64,000 bases of DNA, taken from positions 1 to 64,000 of the forward strand of contig JAZARR010000042.1 of the NCBI GenBank assembly GCA_037389465.1. The letters are read 5' to 3'. Below the pieces are notes generated by a model, which had not been told where the DNA came from, searched no databases, and saw only the letters and a list, made by a program, of their open reading frames with translations. Position numbers and translations under genes: made by a program. Every line of letters starts with the position of its first letter. The stretch's first letter is position 1. This document shows positions 11,909-25,400 of the stretch, one piece after another. This DNA comes from Baylisascaris procyonis. Taxonomy: Eukaryota; Nematoda; Chromadorea; Rhabditida; Ascarididae.

Positions 11909-14900
11909 ATGTGATACAATCATGACTTATACTTTGCAATGAAAATATTGAAAAAAATTTCAGCGGATTAATAAAATAAATAAAAAAAGAAAGCAAAGTC
12001 GAATATAGTACTTAATTATTAGATTATTAAGAAATTCTGAGTTCAAATATGTTCTCATCGAATCGTGTGAGGTAGAAATTTGTTTATGAGTTTATAAAAT
12101 ATTTGTGAAATGATGTGAAATGTTATTTTTATAGAAGCCGTGAAATTTGTGGAAAGAAGCACTTTGTCGGTAGTTTGCTTTTGGTTGAGTTAAATGATGA
12201 AATTAAGGACGAATGGATTTTAGCTAATTGTGTGCTGTAAGCGAACAGGATGTTATCAGGACCAAAATTGATAACAGGTTTTCGTAGAAATTCCAGGAAA
12301 CAGAGGGGGGGGGTGGGATTCAAAGAAGAGTAAGAAAAATTGTGGAGAGGGAGTGATACCTCTAGTTGAGAGTTACTATAATTCACGACTCTGCGTTAAA
12401 CAAACACTGTGCATAACACTCTGCGTTAAACAAATTGCAATGAGGCAATAAACTACGCATTTGTTTTTTGCTGTGCTTTAAACTACTGTTTGTTGCTTTC
12501 GATGTGGCGTTCTTGAACCGAAAAAAAAACTGTTCATAAGAGGAAGAAACTGGAGAGGACAGAGAAATGGGCTGAAAATATACTGAAAAAGGAAAGGAGA
12601 GTATCCTGTTGGACTACTGTAAAGGCGAATTTAACTTATCGTTAGGAAGCTGAAGTTTGACCTGAGGGTGAAGCGCCTACGATGTCTTTGAAGCACTATC
12701 CGCATATTTTATTCGAAAATTAACTGGAATACTTTTCTGAGTATCTAATGTGGTCAGCAAACAGAAAGCGTCAATGAAATTCGCTCTCGAAAGAGATGAG
12801 AAGAAAGTGAGGGGGGGATGGGAGAAGATGGAAAGAGGGAGGTGTAGGAGGTAAAGAATAATTATTACGCACCAAATTTTCTAACTAATGATTCTCATCT
12901 GAAGCAACTTAACTTCATCGAAACATTTGTACAACGTGTATGATGTTTACAGCAATCGTAGATTGTTATCTTGCATTAATTTTTCAATAGATGGAATGTG
13001 GAAAAGAAGCAAAAAGCACATAAACATTGCTGACGTCAATATTCGAAGAGTATTTCAAGCATGAAATTTTTGACTAAAAGATGTCAACATTAAGTAACAA
13101 TCAAGAATGTTTTGCTGTGTCATATTTAAACGATTTAAAAAGGTATATACGATAACGAATTGTTTACGATATATGTACACAATTGGAATGAATTTTACTC
13201 TTTGTTTGTTTAAGTTTTAATTTTTTTTTTCTAAATTTGAGTGTTTAAAATCAAGGCAAATTAATGTTGTTGTTGATGAACATCTTAACGCAGTAACAAT
13301 AATTTATTCAACATTTTAGCATATTTCATCATTAACCATAATGTAAAATAAATAAATATGTAAATAAAGAAGCATCGATTAAATGATGCCTAGAGGTTAG
13401 AGTAGTATAAGCGGTATGAGAAAGAAGAATGAGTTAAGGATTCGACACTGTAAAGGTAGCAAATTAAACGAATGGAAGATAATAGCTACAGTCAAAAAAA
13501 AAAAGTTGGAAGCCAGTTTGAAAGAAAAATATGCAGTAATATTGAGTGAATCGGCTGAAACTAAAGAAATAAATAATAAAAATGATAATAATAAGCAATA
13601 AGAAGAGACATAAAAAAAGATTAGGGAACTACCAAAAAAGTTTCAACGAATTAGGCATTTCCTCTTTTCTATTTCCTCCTCTCTATTTCTTTTCTATTGC
13701 TTTCACAGATAAAATATGCAAATAATGCGCACTTAATTCTTCAATGATCCAAACATATTAGCACGAATTATCAGTAAAATATGGAGTTTTTTTTTGCGAC
13801 TCGAATCCTCTGTGTTGAAAATCCGGCCGATTTAAAATATATGCAAATTTCTGAATTCTTCAGTTGATTATAATTCCTTTTGAGGTTGATATATCAGAAT
13901 TCTTTTAAGTACCTACAGTTCACTTGAGTGGTTCTCGAGTGGAAACTACCACACAGACAGATAGACAGACAGACACATACGCCCACAGACATGAACTTTG
14001 AAAATATAAATTTACACAAGTGATTATATATAGTAATTTTCGCTACTGACATTATAATGGGCATGCTAGAAAGATCAATCAGCAAAGATCAATCAGCTAA
14101 ACAAAGATTATGCGAGCATTAGATGTTATGCGTGAAAGTTTTGTTCATTTTAGCGGTGCAAAAATTACATATTGTGACTTTTCTGTTTGTCAGTCATTCC
14201 ACATATTTACCCACTAACCGATTTAGATAAAATTTGTTCTTTGAGTGTGTCTCAAGTTAAAAAAGAGCTTTGGCCTCAAAAAAAAAAAGATTCCAATGTT
14301 TTGTGGCCTTTTAAACTTTTTCACAAATGCACCTCATTAGTAGACAATGAAGAAGGGACGGAATTTTTGCGATGCAGATGATATTTCATTTGTTCGACTT
14401 TTGGTCGTTTATCCCAATCATTCCTATGCGAGATAAGACGATTAACAATTTTCAGGTGTTGAAGCAATTTCAGATCTCAAAACGATATTGGTGATTACGG
14501 TGGTAAGTTTGGCAACACGCAGTGCTTGATATTAGGTTTTTATGAGTGCTCAAAATAGCGTTATTAGGGACATCGTTGTACAGGTTGCTCACATTCCGCT
14601 GTTTCATGCAATCTTGATGTAGCTTCCGCAAGTCTTGTCCAATATTTCCTGTGTTCAAATATTTTATGCAAATCTTTTGCATCCTTCAAAAAAATTCATT
14701 TTCGGTAGCGTTTTCTACTTAATATATGCAAATTTTATGCATATTGTTTTATATGTGTATACATTTCTTTCAGTTTTTTTCTCAGTTATTAGAGAATTCG
14801 ATTTGTGAAAGGTTTGTTGTGTTCTCAGTGGTCAATAGGAAAATGAGATTTTTATGTCTACACTGCTTAAATTCTAGTCATAGAGAAATGTTAGTAATGT

Positions 14901-15758
14901 TGTGTGTTCCTCTTCAATGTATTTCCAATTGATTACTGCCTAACATATTCAACTTTTCAAATGTCGAAACAAAAGTTGAGTTATTCGCATCGATCAATAT
15001 TTTCCTCCTCGAATTTAATATGCACTTTTTGAAGACCCAAATAAAACTTAATAAGTATGTGAAAGTAACTAACCTGTTATCGATTATTGCTGCTTGTATA
15101 AAATGTGTTTTTATTGAGTGTTGCATATCGGATCATTGGAAATCCTCTTTTATATGAGGTGCGATATCATTTGATGCAGTCCATATATAAACTTTTTCTC
15201 TTTCAAGGTAGATATTAAATTATAGGTTAACTGCTGTAGTATATAAGAGTTTTGATTGGCACGAGTTTCGAAGAATCGATTATAAAACTATATCTGGGAC
15301 TTCGGTAGATTGCTTCGCTGCCTGGTTCATTTACCATATTTGCTTCCATGCATTTGTGCAATAAGAAAATTGTGTTGGTGATACAAATGTCATGGGGCAC
15401 TTCACGACATTTGCGCCATGTCGCAAGTTCGAGTGTTCGACTGTCAGATGTCTGTAGCATAAGTATTCGGCATCAATATTGTTTCATGTAAGCGTGTCTT
15501 GGCTAAAATGTCCACGACGTTAATTTCCTACGGTGATTATGTTCACAGCGCATTTCTCACTTCTATCTATGAATTTTAATGTGTGAATAATAGTGGCATA
15601 GCATCCTATATTCTTACAAGTACTGCTGGAATTCAGTTTGCTCTCAAGTGTTACTAACAATGAACTTATATACAACCATGATTGCTTCCGATTATTCGAT
15701 AGTCGTTACAATTAAAATGTTGATTTAATGCAATAGAATTTATAGAAGATGTGTGGAT
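11909..15758. other. Intergenic region upstream of the ARFGEF gene
   Basis: No gene is supported. The interval contains a G9 tract at 12305-12313, a 34-base-period duplication at 12385-12437, purine-rich DNA around 12805-12860, an AGAC-rich stretch at 13950-13990 and a 14-base tandem pair at 14070-14098. Promoter elements of the downstream gene should lie near the right end, but no recognisable core motif was assigned. Confidence 0.4.
12385..12437. repeat. Short tandem duplication (ctctgcgttaaacaaa x2)
   Basis: The segment actctgcgttaaacaaa occurs twice with a period of about 34 bases. It is a local duplication with no coding role. Confidence 0.85.
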
Positions 15759-15769
15759 ATGAACGATGA
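15749..15769 (+). promoter_or_regulatory. Upstream ORF overlapping the ARFGEF start
   Basis: An ATG at 15749 opens a six-codon reading frame that ends in TGA at 15767-15769. It overlaps the in-frame start at 15759. It lies just after a possible acceptor, ATTTATAG, ending at 15745. If the mRNA begins there (for example by trans-splicing), this would be the first ATG met by ribosomes. No functional evidence. Confidence 0.3.
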
Positions 15770-18700
15770 TCTGAAGAGAGTTTCGGTAATGTTTCTTCGA
15801 AACGCTATTGGGCGCATTCTTGCCGATCGCGATATCAAAAGAAAGGTGAGTGTGCTTATCAAATCCAACTCCCAATCTCTTTAGCTCATTCATTACCCAG
15901 TTTCCCCCACTCTCTCTTCTTACCTCCTCCCTCTTCCTCCTGCTAGCCCTCTCCTCTCTCAGACCACCCTTCCCTCTCCGCTTTCCTCTCCTCGAATGGT
16001 CCTCAGTGAATTCGCTTCATTACTTAAACCTCTCACAACGGTACATAAAGGGAATATAGTTGTCTGATGTAAGGTCCGCAAAAATTAGAAACTAAATAGC
16101 GCTCATTCGTTATTGAATAATTTTCTGTGGAATCATCAGCAGTTTGTGTACGATGCTTTTTTTAAATTTGGCTGCAGTGAAGCTATGATGTCGCGCAATG
16201 CAATGGCGCCGTTTTTAGAAAAAAGGTAACTATCAGCGCTGATAACACCCGCTTCATGTTGCTTTATTACCGGCTGTGATTTTCTCAGAGGATGTCATAT
16301 ATACGTCTCCTCTACCCCGTTCACTTGAACTAGCGAGAGGTTTACTCGAATGTATTAGCTAACGTTTCACTATACCACCTCGTAGAAATTTGAAGTCCTG
16401 TTGAGGTTGATCAATAATAACTGAATCTTTTTCCACTTGGAGGATGGATCATCGCTATCTTTGCTTGACACTACATTACTGAATAATTCTGTGTTATGTC
16501 CATTTTTGATTGACATAGGAGTTTGTATTGCAGGAGCATGCACAACTCCGGAAAGCATGTGAGCAAGCAATAGAGGAGCTGAATGCCGCCGATGATGGTG
16601 GAGGGGATACGACGGGCAACGTACTACCTTCACATCTGCAATTCGTGCATGCCGATCGCTATTTCTTACCGTTTGATTTCGCGTGCCACTCAAAGAGTCC
16701 TCGTATTATTGTTATCGCTCTCGATTGCTTACAGGTTTGCGTTAAGAATCAACCTTGATATCAATTTTTATCAATCATAGAAATGCGTTCAGAAAGAATG
16801 AGTTAAAGTATGGAAGACAGTCGCTGTTCAGCTAAATTAATAATTGAACTTGCTTCTCGAATTGAAGAAATAAAAGACTACTTAGATAAAATCCAACGAA
16901 ATTTCATTAAAGAAATGAGAATGTAATTAGTGATTGTTAATTAATAGTTCATTAATAGCTGCTATTTTGAGAGATATAATTTTTAACCTTTTTTTGATGA
17001 AAACCGGGTCTGCAATGTGCATATCGGTCACATGAATCAGTCCATTTTACCAGTTGTCGTTTCATTTCTCCGAATATCATTAATAATACTAGTCTTCATT
17101 AGTTCATTTCTTCGTTATTCTTCTCTCTCTATGACTTTATTCCCTCTTTGTGAGATACCTATTCAGTCATATCCTTCCTCGCGCTGTTCCGCAGATACCA
17201 ATTAGCAATAAATGCGGTTTATTGGCTGTTAATTTGTTCAACTATTTGCCCATATATTACATATGCCTCTGTTCACATAATGAGAACAATCTCTGCATGC
17301 CGATTTATTTCTTATTGTACGGTTTATTTCTGAAATAATATTTAGGAGTATTCTCGATTAATTTCAGAAGCTGATTGCATATGGCCATTTGGTGGGTAGC
17401 GGTGTGGATGTGACCAATCCTGAGAGGTTGCTCATCGATCGAATTGTTGAAGCAATTTGTGCACCTTTTGCTGGACCAAATACCGATGAGGGAGTGCAGC
17501 TACAGATCCTCAAGGTCTTTATTCAGTCAAGGCACTTGTCAGTTATACCAAACTTTTCCGTGCTGAAAGGAACTTTAAATCTGAATTTGAATATTTTGCA
17601 AGCCATTCTTGAAACGAGGGGAGAAAGGGGAATGGAGGATCAGGTTGAAGGAAGGGAGGAGGTGTGAGGAAGAAAATCAATGACTCACCTTTCCGAAATT
17701 CTGGTGGAATTGAAGAATTGTTTATAATATCAGCTTATCTCTATTTTCCCTTCATTATTTCCCCAGATGCAAGTAACAATTATGTTTGTCCATACTTGCT
17801 CAGGGCTGGCGATGCAAAGGGATTATAGGTGAGATGACTAGGCGGAGAAGGAGATATGCGTGGGAAACCTTCCAAAATCGAGCTTTTGTGAAATGCGCTT
17901 TGTCCATGATTGAAGGATATAAATTATGCTTATAGAGATGCTTGAGGTTGATTCTGTGAGGTCGATGCTTATCATACAATCGAATTGAAATAGTGGACGA
18001 TATGTAATTGAATTGAGATGTTTCATTACTTCAAAAGATTATTTTTCATTCATGCAATCAGGAAACATTTGTGGAAGTATGCCGGAACCTCGGGAAGTTA
18101 GGTGGAGAGAAAATCACGATGCACCCACAGAACTCTCTCTCTCTCACCATTCTTGATGTGGAAAGACGGAGAAAAATCCCACATTCGAAACCTTGATAAT
18201 TCTTTTAGTGATTTTTTAAGTTTGCATCACTATCTATTTCTTTTATGGGCACAATTTTGAATACTTTTCGGGATCGTATTGCTAGTTAAGCATAACTATT
18301 GTTTATTGGATTGTTCTGGGTATTTTTTTTTTTTTTTTTGATTTCACAAAGCGGATGGCAGTCTTATATTTATTTGAAATTATGTGAATTATTGGATATT
18401 ATTGTTTTTTTAATATTCGCATATTGCAAATCAAAGTAATTAAGAAATAAATTAAGGCAATTCTGGCTGTTGTTTTGGCACCGACCTGTGAAGTGCACGA
18501 AGCAACATTGCTGCTGGCTGTGCGAACATGTTTTAATATTTATTTGGCAAGCAGAAGTCCGATCAATCAATCAACAGCTAAGGCATCGCTCACTCAGGTT
18601 TATTACTATTATCGACTTGTCATTGAGTGAATTTAAGACGGCGATCTAAGAAGAGCGCTACTGAACCGTGTGATAGCGGGCGCTTATGGTTGCAAATCCA

Positions 18701-19407
18701 CTCGTTTTATTTGAACTTCGTTTATGGATTCGGATGATTTATTTCTGTGAGTTGATGAAAGATATAGCTTAGAAATTATGCGTTTTCATGTGAATTTATC
18801 TAGAGTATTGTATGAGTTCAGCCATTGTTGACGGTATCCGTCGCCGGTTGCCTTCACTAATTTTGAATACAGAATCACTTTCTCTGTTAATTGATACAGG
18901 CTGCTTGCTTTTGGTGTTGCTTAATGCCGTGACACAAATACCAGCTGCAAATATTGCATAGAAAATTTTCGCCCATCCAGTAGGTTGAATGTTGGGCTTA
19001 TGAACCTTGTCAGTAACGTTCTAAACTTCATGTATTGTAGCGGGTGCCATGTCCTCTACACTTTCAACTCCTCTTTTATGCTCCAAATACTACTCTAGCT
19101 AATCCAGATACTCTAGCTACATCCGAAAAAAGTCAGTCCCTTGGCAAACGGAGAGATTATGAATACAGTTCACATTTATAAAATTTTTCATCAACAAGAA
19201 ACTTGAGATTTTACAAAGGTTCAAGTTGCAATGTAGACGGTCTTTTTATTCTTTTGGTTGCCACATTTACCTCAATCTGAGGTATTGCTAGTATAAGCGT
19301 TCTGGTCGAAATAGTATGAATGTTTTGTTAAGGTTATTAACGCAGTGTTCGGAAATATGCAAAAGGCGGATGAAGTGGTGGAACATGGCGAACAGAATGA
19401 CGAAAAC
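15759..19407 (+). CDS. agef-1: ARFGEF exons 1-5: DCB (dimerisation/cyclophilin-binding) domain
   Basis: About residues 1-217. Signatures are [14 protein letters not shown] in exon 1, [16 protein letters not shown] and [17 protein letters not shown] in exon 2, KLIAYGHL and [11 protein letters not shown] in exon 3, [20 protein letters not shown] in exon 4 and [12 protein letters not shown] across exons 4-5. In the family this region mediates dimerisation and self-interaction with the HUS domain. Exons 4 and 5 are entered through AAG acceptors. The exon 5 donor at 19408 (gttggt) is chosen because the stronger-looking GT at 19412 leads to stops. Confidence 0.88.
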
Positions 19408-22400
19408 GTTGGTTTTGTTCTTGTGATCGCTTGATTTATGTTTGATTGCATTTTTCATTGATTTATTGATTGTTCTTTTAATTGCAGATTATTAGTAAGC
19501 AGCATGAATAGTATGTTTGTCTCTATTATCTTTCATCACTTCACCTTTACTGTGTTTAACTGTCGAGCTATCGCTAAATGTAATTAATGAACTGAATTAT
19601 TTGATCGGGAACGATTGCCTTCATGAATGAGTTGCTTTTATTTAGACTATTGAATCTACAAACAAAACAATTCTTACAAAAGTTAATTCATAAGAAAGCA
19701 ATTTTTTTCCACATTAATTGAACGTTTTTCTTAGCTATATTTCTGCAGTCATTTTCAATGAAAATTATGATTGATAAAGAACTATCCGTTTTTATATAAT
19801 TGAATTTATTGCAATGTTTATCCGTTATTGGATTGCAAGTTTACATTACTTTCTTGCCGTTGTGTATTCAACATCGTTCATCGATATTACAGCGGTATGC
19901 AGCAGAATATGACAAATGTATATGAAACGGATAATATTGTTTGTACTTATTTTGGGCAGATGAGAGATACGTCTCTCTTTTATTGCTTGAAAGTGTTTTG
20001 ATCGATTTCAAGTTATGTGATACTTCCGGTGTAGAATTTATGGCATGCCAACTTTGCGATGGTTACATAGTTTCTGTTTAATGGAAAAAAACGCAATAGT
20101 TGAGGTGATTTATTTTCAGCAATTTGTAGTGCATACGCTTACGGATGTTTTAGGTGATCCGTCTACTCGTCGATTCATTGATTGAACATATCGCTGTGCA
20201 AATTGATCCAGGCCATTCTATGGCAAATAGCCGGCAGAGCTCGTTCAGTAGTGTGCGTTTCCTTTTTTTTTTAGTGAGATTAACGAATTGTTTTCTTTGG
20301 ATTTATTTGAGTTATCGTTGTTGTAGGTGAATCATTCGAATTTTCTTTCCGCCACATTGATAGGTCGGTAATTTCGCCCGCGAGAGTTGTTTCCATAAAC
20401 ATAACTTTCATTTTAAGGTGCATGCTTGGTTTTGCATTTGGATGAAATTCTCATTGAATATTTTGCTGCGCGATTTAACATCTAAATTTTTATTGCTTCT
20501 TTCATTATTCTATGCCTTTTCTCTCGAGGCATAATTGTTGAAAGTGCTGTTGTCGTACAGTCTTTGGCTTATTTTCTATTTGTTTGCTGTCAGAGGAACA
20601 GCGATCAAAAAAACTTGCGAATTAGTGCTGTCAAAATACGACAGTTTCGAAACTATATTTGACTACTGCCTAGTCACTCTAAAATTGCTTATGCATGAAT
20701 TTAAAGCCCTTAAAATATTCGGAAGAGAAAGTTTCAATACCATAGCTCTCCTACATTAATTGAAATATGTGCCATGATTGTTGAGGTGAATTTTTTTAAG
20801 AAGATACCATTGTAGGAGCAGGAAGACATTTTAATCTCTTCCTTTCGTTAATGAACTCAACCGTGATTTCATGGCCGCAGTAAGAAAATAAAGAGAATAC
20901 AAAGTATTTGCTATAGGGACATATGAAATTTGGCTAAAACTGGTGGAAAGCTATTTTTTAGGCCATGGCTGCTGAGGTATCGATCCCCCCTCCGAGACAT
21001 CTGAATCCTATCTCGCTGGCTGCAGATTCGTCAGACGCTGTTCACGAAGACGTGCCTGTGACACAGCTTCAATTTCGAACTCTTCAAGAGAAAGACGCAT
21101 TCCTGTTGTTCAGAGCACTTTGTCGTCTATCAACCAAATCGCTTCCCGAACGGCCAGATCCTAGGTTTGCTTTTGTACTGCAGAGTATTGCTAATACGTC
21201 CATAGTTTTGGGTTTCAATTTGATCTGCAGTCTTTCTGCATCTCCATGCAGAATATCAAAAGCAGCATCGACCACCGCAACAGTCAGAAAGTCCTATTTT
21301 TTAATAAAAAATTTCCTTTTTTTGCAGTCACATAGTTTACTTCGAGGGTGTTTCGATCATCAACATCTAGGATGGGTGAAAAAATTGAGTGAATAGAGAA
21401 ATTTATTCATTTCGATCTGGTTTCAGGTCAGCACAGTTTTTTATGTTACTAATTAAGCATGTTTCAGTAGTCACGAGTTGAGATCAAAGGAATTGTCGCT
21501 GGAGATGTTATTGCTTATTGTACAAAACTCGTCATCCCTCTTGCACACTTCACAGCCGTTCATCCTCGCCCTGAGGCATTATCTTTGTGTATCGCTGTCC
21601 CGTAATGGAGTATCACCGATTGTATCAATCTTCGAGAAGTCGTTGGCAATATTCGTCCAGCTTGTCAACAAATTCAAAATGCATCTCAAGATGCAAATTG
21701 AGGTCTGCTTAATTTTATCTCTTTTGTTATACCCTTTCGTAAACTTGTCGTGTTACGGCAACGTCGTGTGTGTATGTGTCTGTCTGTTTGTTAGTCTATC
21801 TATCCGCCTATCTGCACTTTATTTTCAATTCGAGAGCAACTCAGGCTAGGTACATAGTTTGGTTCGTATTTAATGATGCCCTTCTCTGCCATATTTCACG
21901 TTGATTTGTCAGTTTCGGAACCAGGTTTGACATTTAAAGATACCTAATATAAAAATATGGCGCATTTTGCATCAGCCTGATTCTCGCTTTGCACTGTTTT
22001 GATCACAAGAAAGCGAGTCTCTTGTGGAAGATCTATACGGTCGGTTAAAATATGGGAGTTTTTGTTTTTGTTATTAAATTGTGAAACGGACTAGTCAGGT
22101 GAATAGGATGCAAAAGGTCAGGGAGGAACAGCAAATGTTAGTAAGAAGGAGGGGGGAATGCAGAAGATCTTATTGAATACTTCTTAAAGACCGGGTGGAT
22201 GTGGGTGCCTCTTGCATCAAATAAGGGACTTCTTGTTGGCGGACCATGGGAAGGAAGGGAGGAAGAAAGATTACGTAGTTCGCCAGTCCCTATATGTCTA
22301 AGCGGTACGCGATTTTGTATTCAGAGCTGTCAGATAAAAACCGATAGATTCATTGTTGGCGTTCTTACGTTTAATTTGAAAGAATTTGAGTGTTTTATGG

Positions 22401-25400
22401 GTGATTAAGATGGCTACATATTTAATAGTTTTGAATCTTTTTCCGATTGACTTTAGATATGGATTCAAGTAGATGACGTTTATATACGCTAGGACTAACT
22501 GGACATTTTGGGTTTATGACTTAACCTAATTAATATGACATCTTAAAGTTACTTTTCACTCGACTTATGGAGAAAACTGATTGCCAAAGTTCCAAGCTAC
22601 CTCCGTTGGCTTTCTGGTAGGTTCCCATGCCGCCGAATATGCGGCGAATTGGAAAATTGTGGGCATTATAAGCCTCCTTTCTCCAATGTAAGCTTTGCCT
22701 TGATCTGACCCGTAGTATGGCATACTTGTAAGGGTTGGTTTCTTTCTTGAGGCTTACCAGGTGCCGTGTGGAGCCGGCACAGCAGGAGGGGTTAAAGTTT
22801 TTATTAAACGTTTGGAATGAATTGACACAGAACCACAAACGGGGAGATCGGGAGAGGACGAAGGGATAACCCTAGCAGGGACTCGGCACTATGCGTAGTG
22901 GCTCTTGCGCGATTCCGATGACCGGCGATCGCAGCACGCTGCTCCAAGCCGAAGCACCCGCCCTCGCTCGAGCCCGAGTTGAAGACCGAAACCGACACAC
23001 TGAAGCTGCAAGCAAGTGCGCTCCCCTTTTATGCACTTCGAGTTTTGCCTCAGGGATTTGTAGATTCATTAAGACATTGTATGTCACTGCCGTTTGAACG
23101 AGGCGAGACGAGTTGACGAATAGAAGTTTGCTTAACCGGCGCACTGAACTAGCTAACTGAACTGGTTGACTGAACTGAACAGCACGAAAGATCATCAAAA
23201 AATCCGAATCAACGCGCAGAACAGCAAACGGGTTTGGAACACGCAAAGGAAAGGCGCAATATAATAGGGTAGAGAAGAATAGATATCACTGAGGTCGATG
23301 TATGCAAAATGAGTCGCAGCACGGTCGTCCATCACAACACCTCCACTTTCGAGTTACGAAAGGTACGTCGTTTTCGCGGGATTGATGTGAAGACGAGTGG
23401 GAGCGCGGCGAATACGCGTTGAGCGATGGAGGTGGGTCATCGGCGTAGGAGACTCTGGAACTGGATTTGCGGCACTGGTGTCAGAGTAACAGCGGCAGGA
23501 CGAATGCGTCCACCAATTGACCAAGATCGGCGTCTTCGTGTGCAATCGCAGCTGCTTGATGTGGCGTGTCCAAAGAAGGTTTTCCTTCTTTCATTTACAT
23601 GAGTTTCCGGAGGGTGTGAATTCTAGGTCAACGAGTTCATAAATACGGAAGAACGTTTTTTTTTTCTGTGGCTAGTAAGGGGCGCGGCTTGTTGATCGGT
23701 TTCATTGAGAGGTTTATTTGCATAATTAATGAGAAGCCATTCAGTCGTTTGATACAATGTAGTGTTTGATGAGTGGGGACGTGTGAATGAATTCGAAGAG
23801 AGTCCGAGTCCAGTTCTCTCAGGTAAATGAATCCACGCATTGTTTTCAGGTATTCTTCAAGGAGATAATTTTCTCCATTCTGGAGAGTAGTTCAAGTTCA
23901 TTCGAGCATAAATGGATCGTCGTAAATACACTGGAGAAGATTTGCGAGGATCCACAAAGTCTTGTTGATATATATGTGAATTACGACTGCAACCTTACCG
24001 CGACGAATATTTTTGAGCGCATGGTGAACGGGATTTCTAAGATAGCACAGGTGTGTGGACATTTTGATTGTTCTTCAAAGCGAGAGGTAGAGGGGATGTA
24101 GACGAAGGGTGTCATTCGTTCTAAGGGAATTACAAGAAAGTGGAGTGACCCATTTGTGAGTGTTCGTTGACTATAATGCATGAAGCACTGACGTTTTCGA
24201 TTATTATAACATTGCAATTCAAGCATACTTTCAGTGCGTGAAAAGGGAGAACTTTGAGAGGGAAAATTATTGATGATTTTTTAGGAGTGAAGGGCAACGT
24301 AAAATGGCCACTCGGATGTTTTCTAACTGGAATTGTTCACTAACACGAGCGAGTTATTTGTTGATGATTTTTCCAGTTTTTAAATAACTGCAAAATTTTG
24401 CAATTAAAGTGTGGAGGGCGATGCACTAACTTTGTTTTATGGCACGAAGGTCGCTGAAAAGATCGTATGTTGAATGCTTTAGCACATGTTTCTAGATGCT
24501 ACAATCGAAGAGCGTCGCCAGGATTTTAAGGTGAGGACAGCCAATTTTAGGAAAAGAGAGAGGGGGATCGCGTTGCTGTGCTGCTTTTCCGTTTTCTTTC
24601 TTGAACCGTCCCATCGTTTCCGGACTTCGCTCATTTCCTCCCCCTTGCAACGTTGGTACCTTATTAGCTCTTTCTCGATATAGTTTCCTAAAATTGATCC
24701 AGGCTTATGTATAGGACATGGTTGTTGGACCCTAATTTCTATCAGCGTGAGTGGTTTAATTATGACGTAATTGAGTATAATCCATTCAACAAACTTCATC
24801 AAACCTATTGGACATGAGAGAGTTGGCAATACTCGTTTGGTTGAGAGTTGCTCAGGGAATGCCTTTGAATCTGTAAAACCATTGAAAGCTTGATGTGTTG
24901 TCGTGCTATTTCGCGATGATTCCGTAATCGAATTGAGCTGCAAATAGCTGTGAAAATTCCCGACGTTTATGCTAACCAAGGAGATAAGAAAATGATTTAT
25001 AAGAGAAGGAAGTCGATCGCAGCAATTGAAGTGATGTCCATGACGGCCTATGAAAGCTTGCAGGGTGGTGGTGTAATGGATTTCGGCAACTCGGCGGCAG
25101 TACTTCAAAAGCAGAGAGAGCGGTCGATGCGTATTCTTGGACTGAAGTGTCTAGTGGAGAGTCTTCAGTGCATGGTAGATTGGTTCGACGATGTCTATGT
25201 TGGGCGATGCGGGAATGATTCTGGCTCACAACAAGGTTAACTGGACGCGTTTATATCTGCTTCTTTTTTATCTTTAAGTATCATGTATCATGCGTTTTTT
25301 AGTTCTTTCTTTTTTTTTTGCTTTTCTGTTGTTGTAATTGGTAGCTGATTTTGGTTTACCAAAGGCTTATATGTCATGAGGAGATTACGAGAGGCGGGTT

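Larger units (their letters stand above)
22530..23590 (-). mobile_element. Degraded LTR retrotransposon: pol C-terminus plus putative LTR
   Basis: On the minus strand, 23590 to 23354 reads as the end of a Pol polyprotein of the Ty3/gypsy or related type. The marks are [10 protein letters not shown], the motif that usually closes the integrase chromatin-facing end, then the basic [15 protein letters not shown] typical of these C-termini, then a stop. Immediately after comes a purine-rich AAAGTGGAGG (polypurine-tract-like), followed by TGTTGTGATGG, a plausible LTR start at about 23339. A minus-strand AATAAA lies at 22798-22803. Upstream of 23590 the frame breaks and no protease, RT or RNase H remains, so this is a 3' fragment. 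The far LTR edge near 22530-22740 is not resolved. It cannot transpose by itself. Confidence 0.6.
21703..23849 (+). other. ARFGEF intron 9, host of a retroelement
   Basis: This is the longest intron of the gene. The donor reads gtctgc after MQIE and the acceptor TTTTCAG precedes VFFKEI. The middle, about 22530-23590, is visibly richer in G and C than its surroundings and contains the LTR element remnant. Confidence 0.85.

Noticed and set aside
16370..16693. 107-codon minus-strand frame
   Set aside because: It is the shadow of ARFGEF exon 2, whose + strand frame is conserved.
17368..17667. Extension of the exon 3 frame beyond 17514
   Set aside because: Conserved protein sequence continues only from the exon at 18457; the extension is intron read-through after the donor at 17515.
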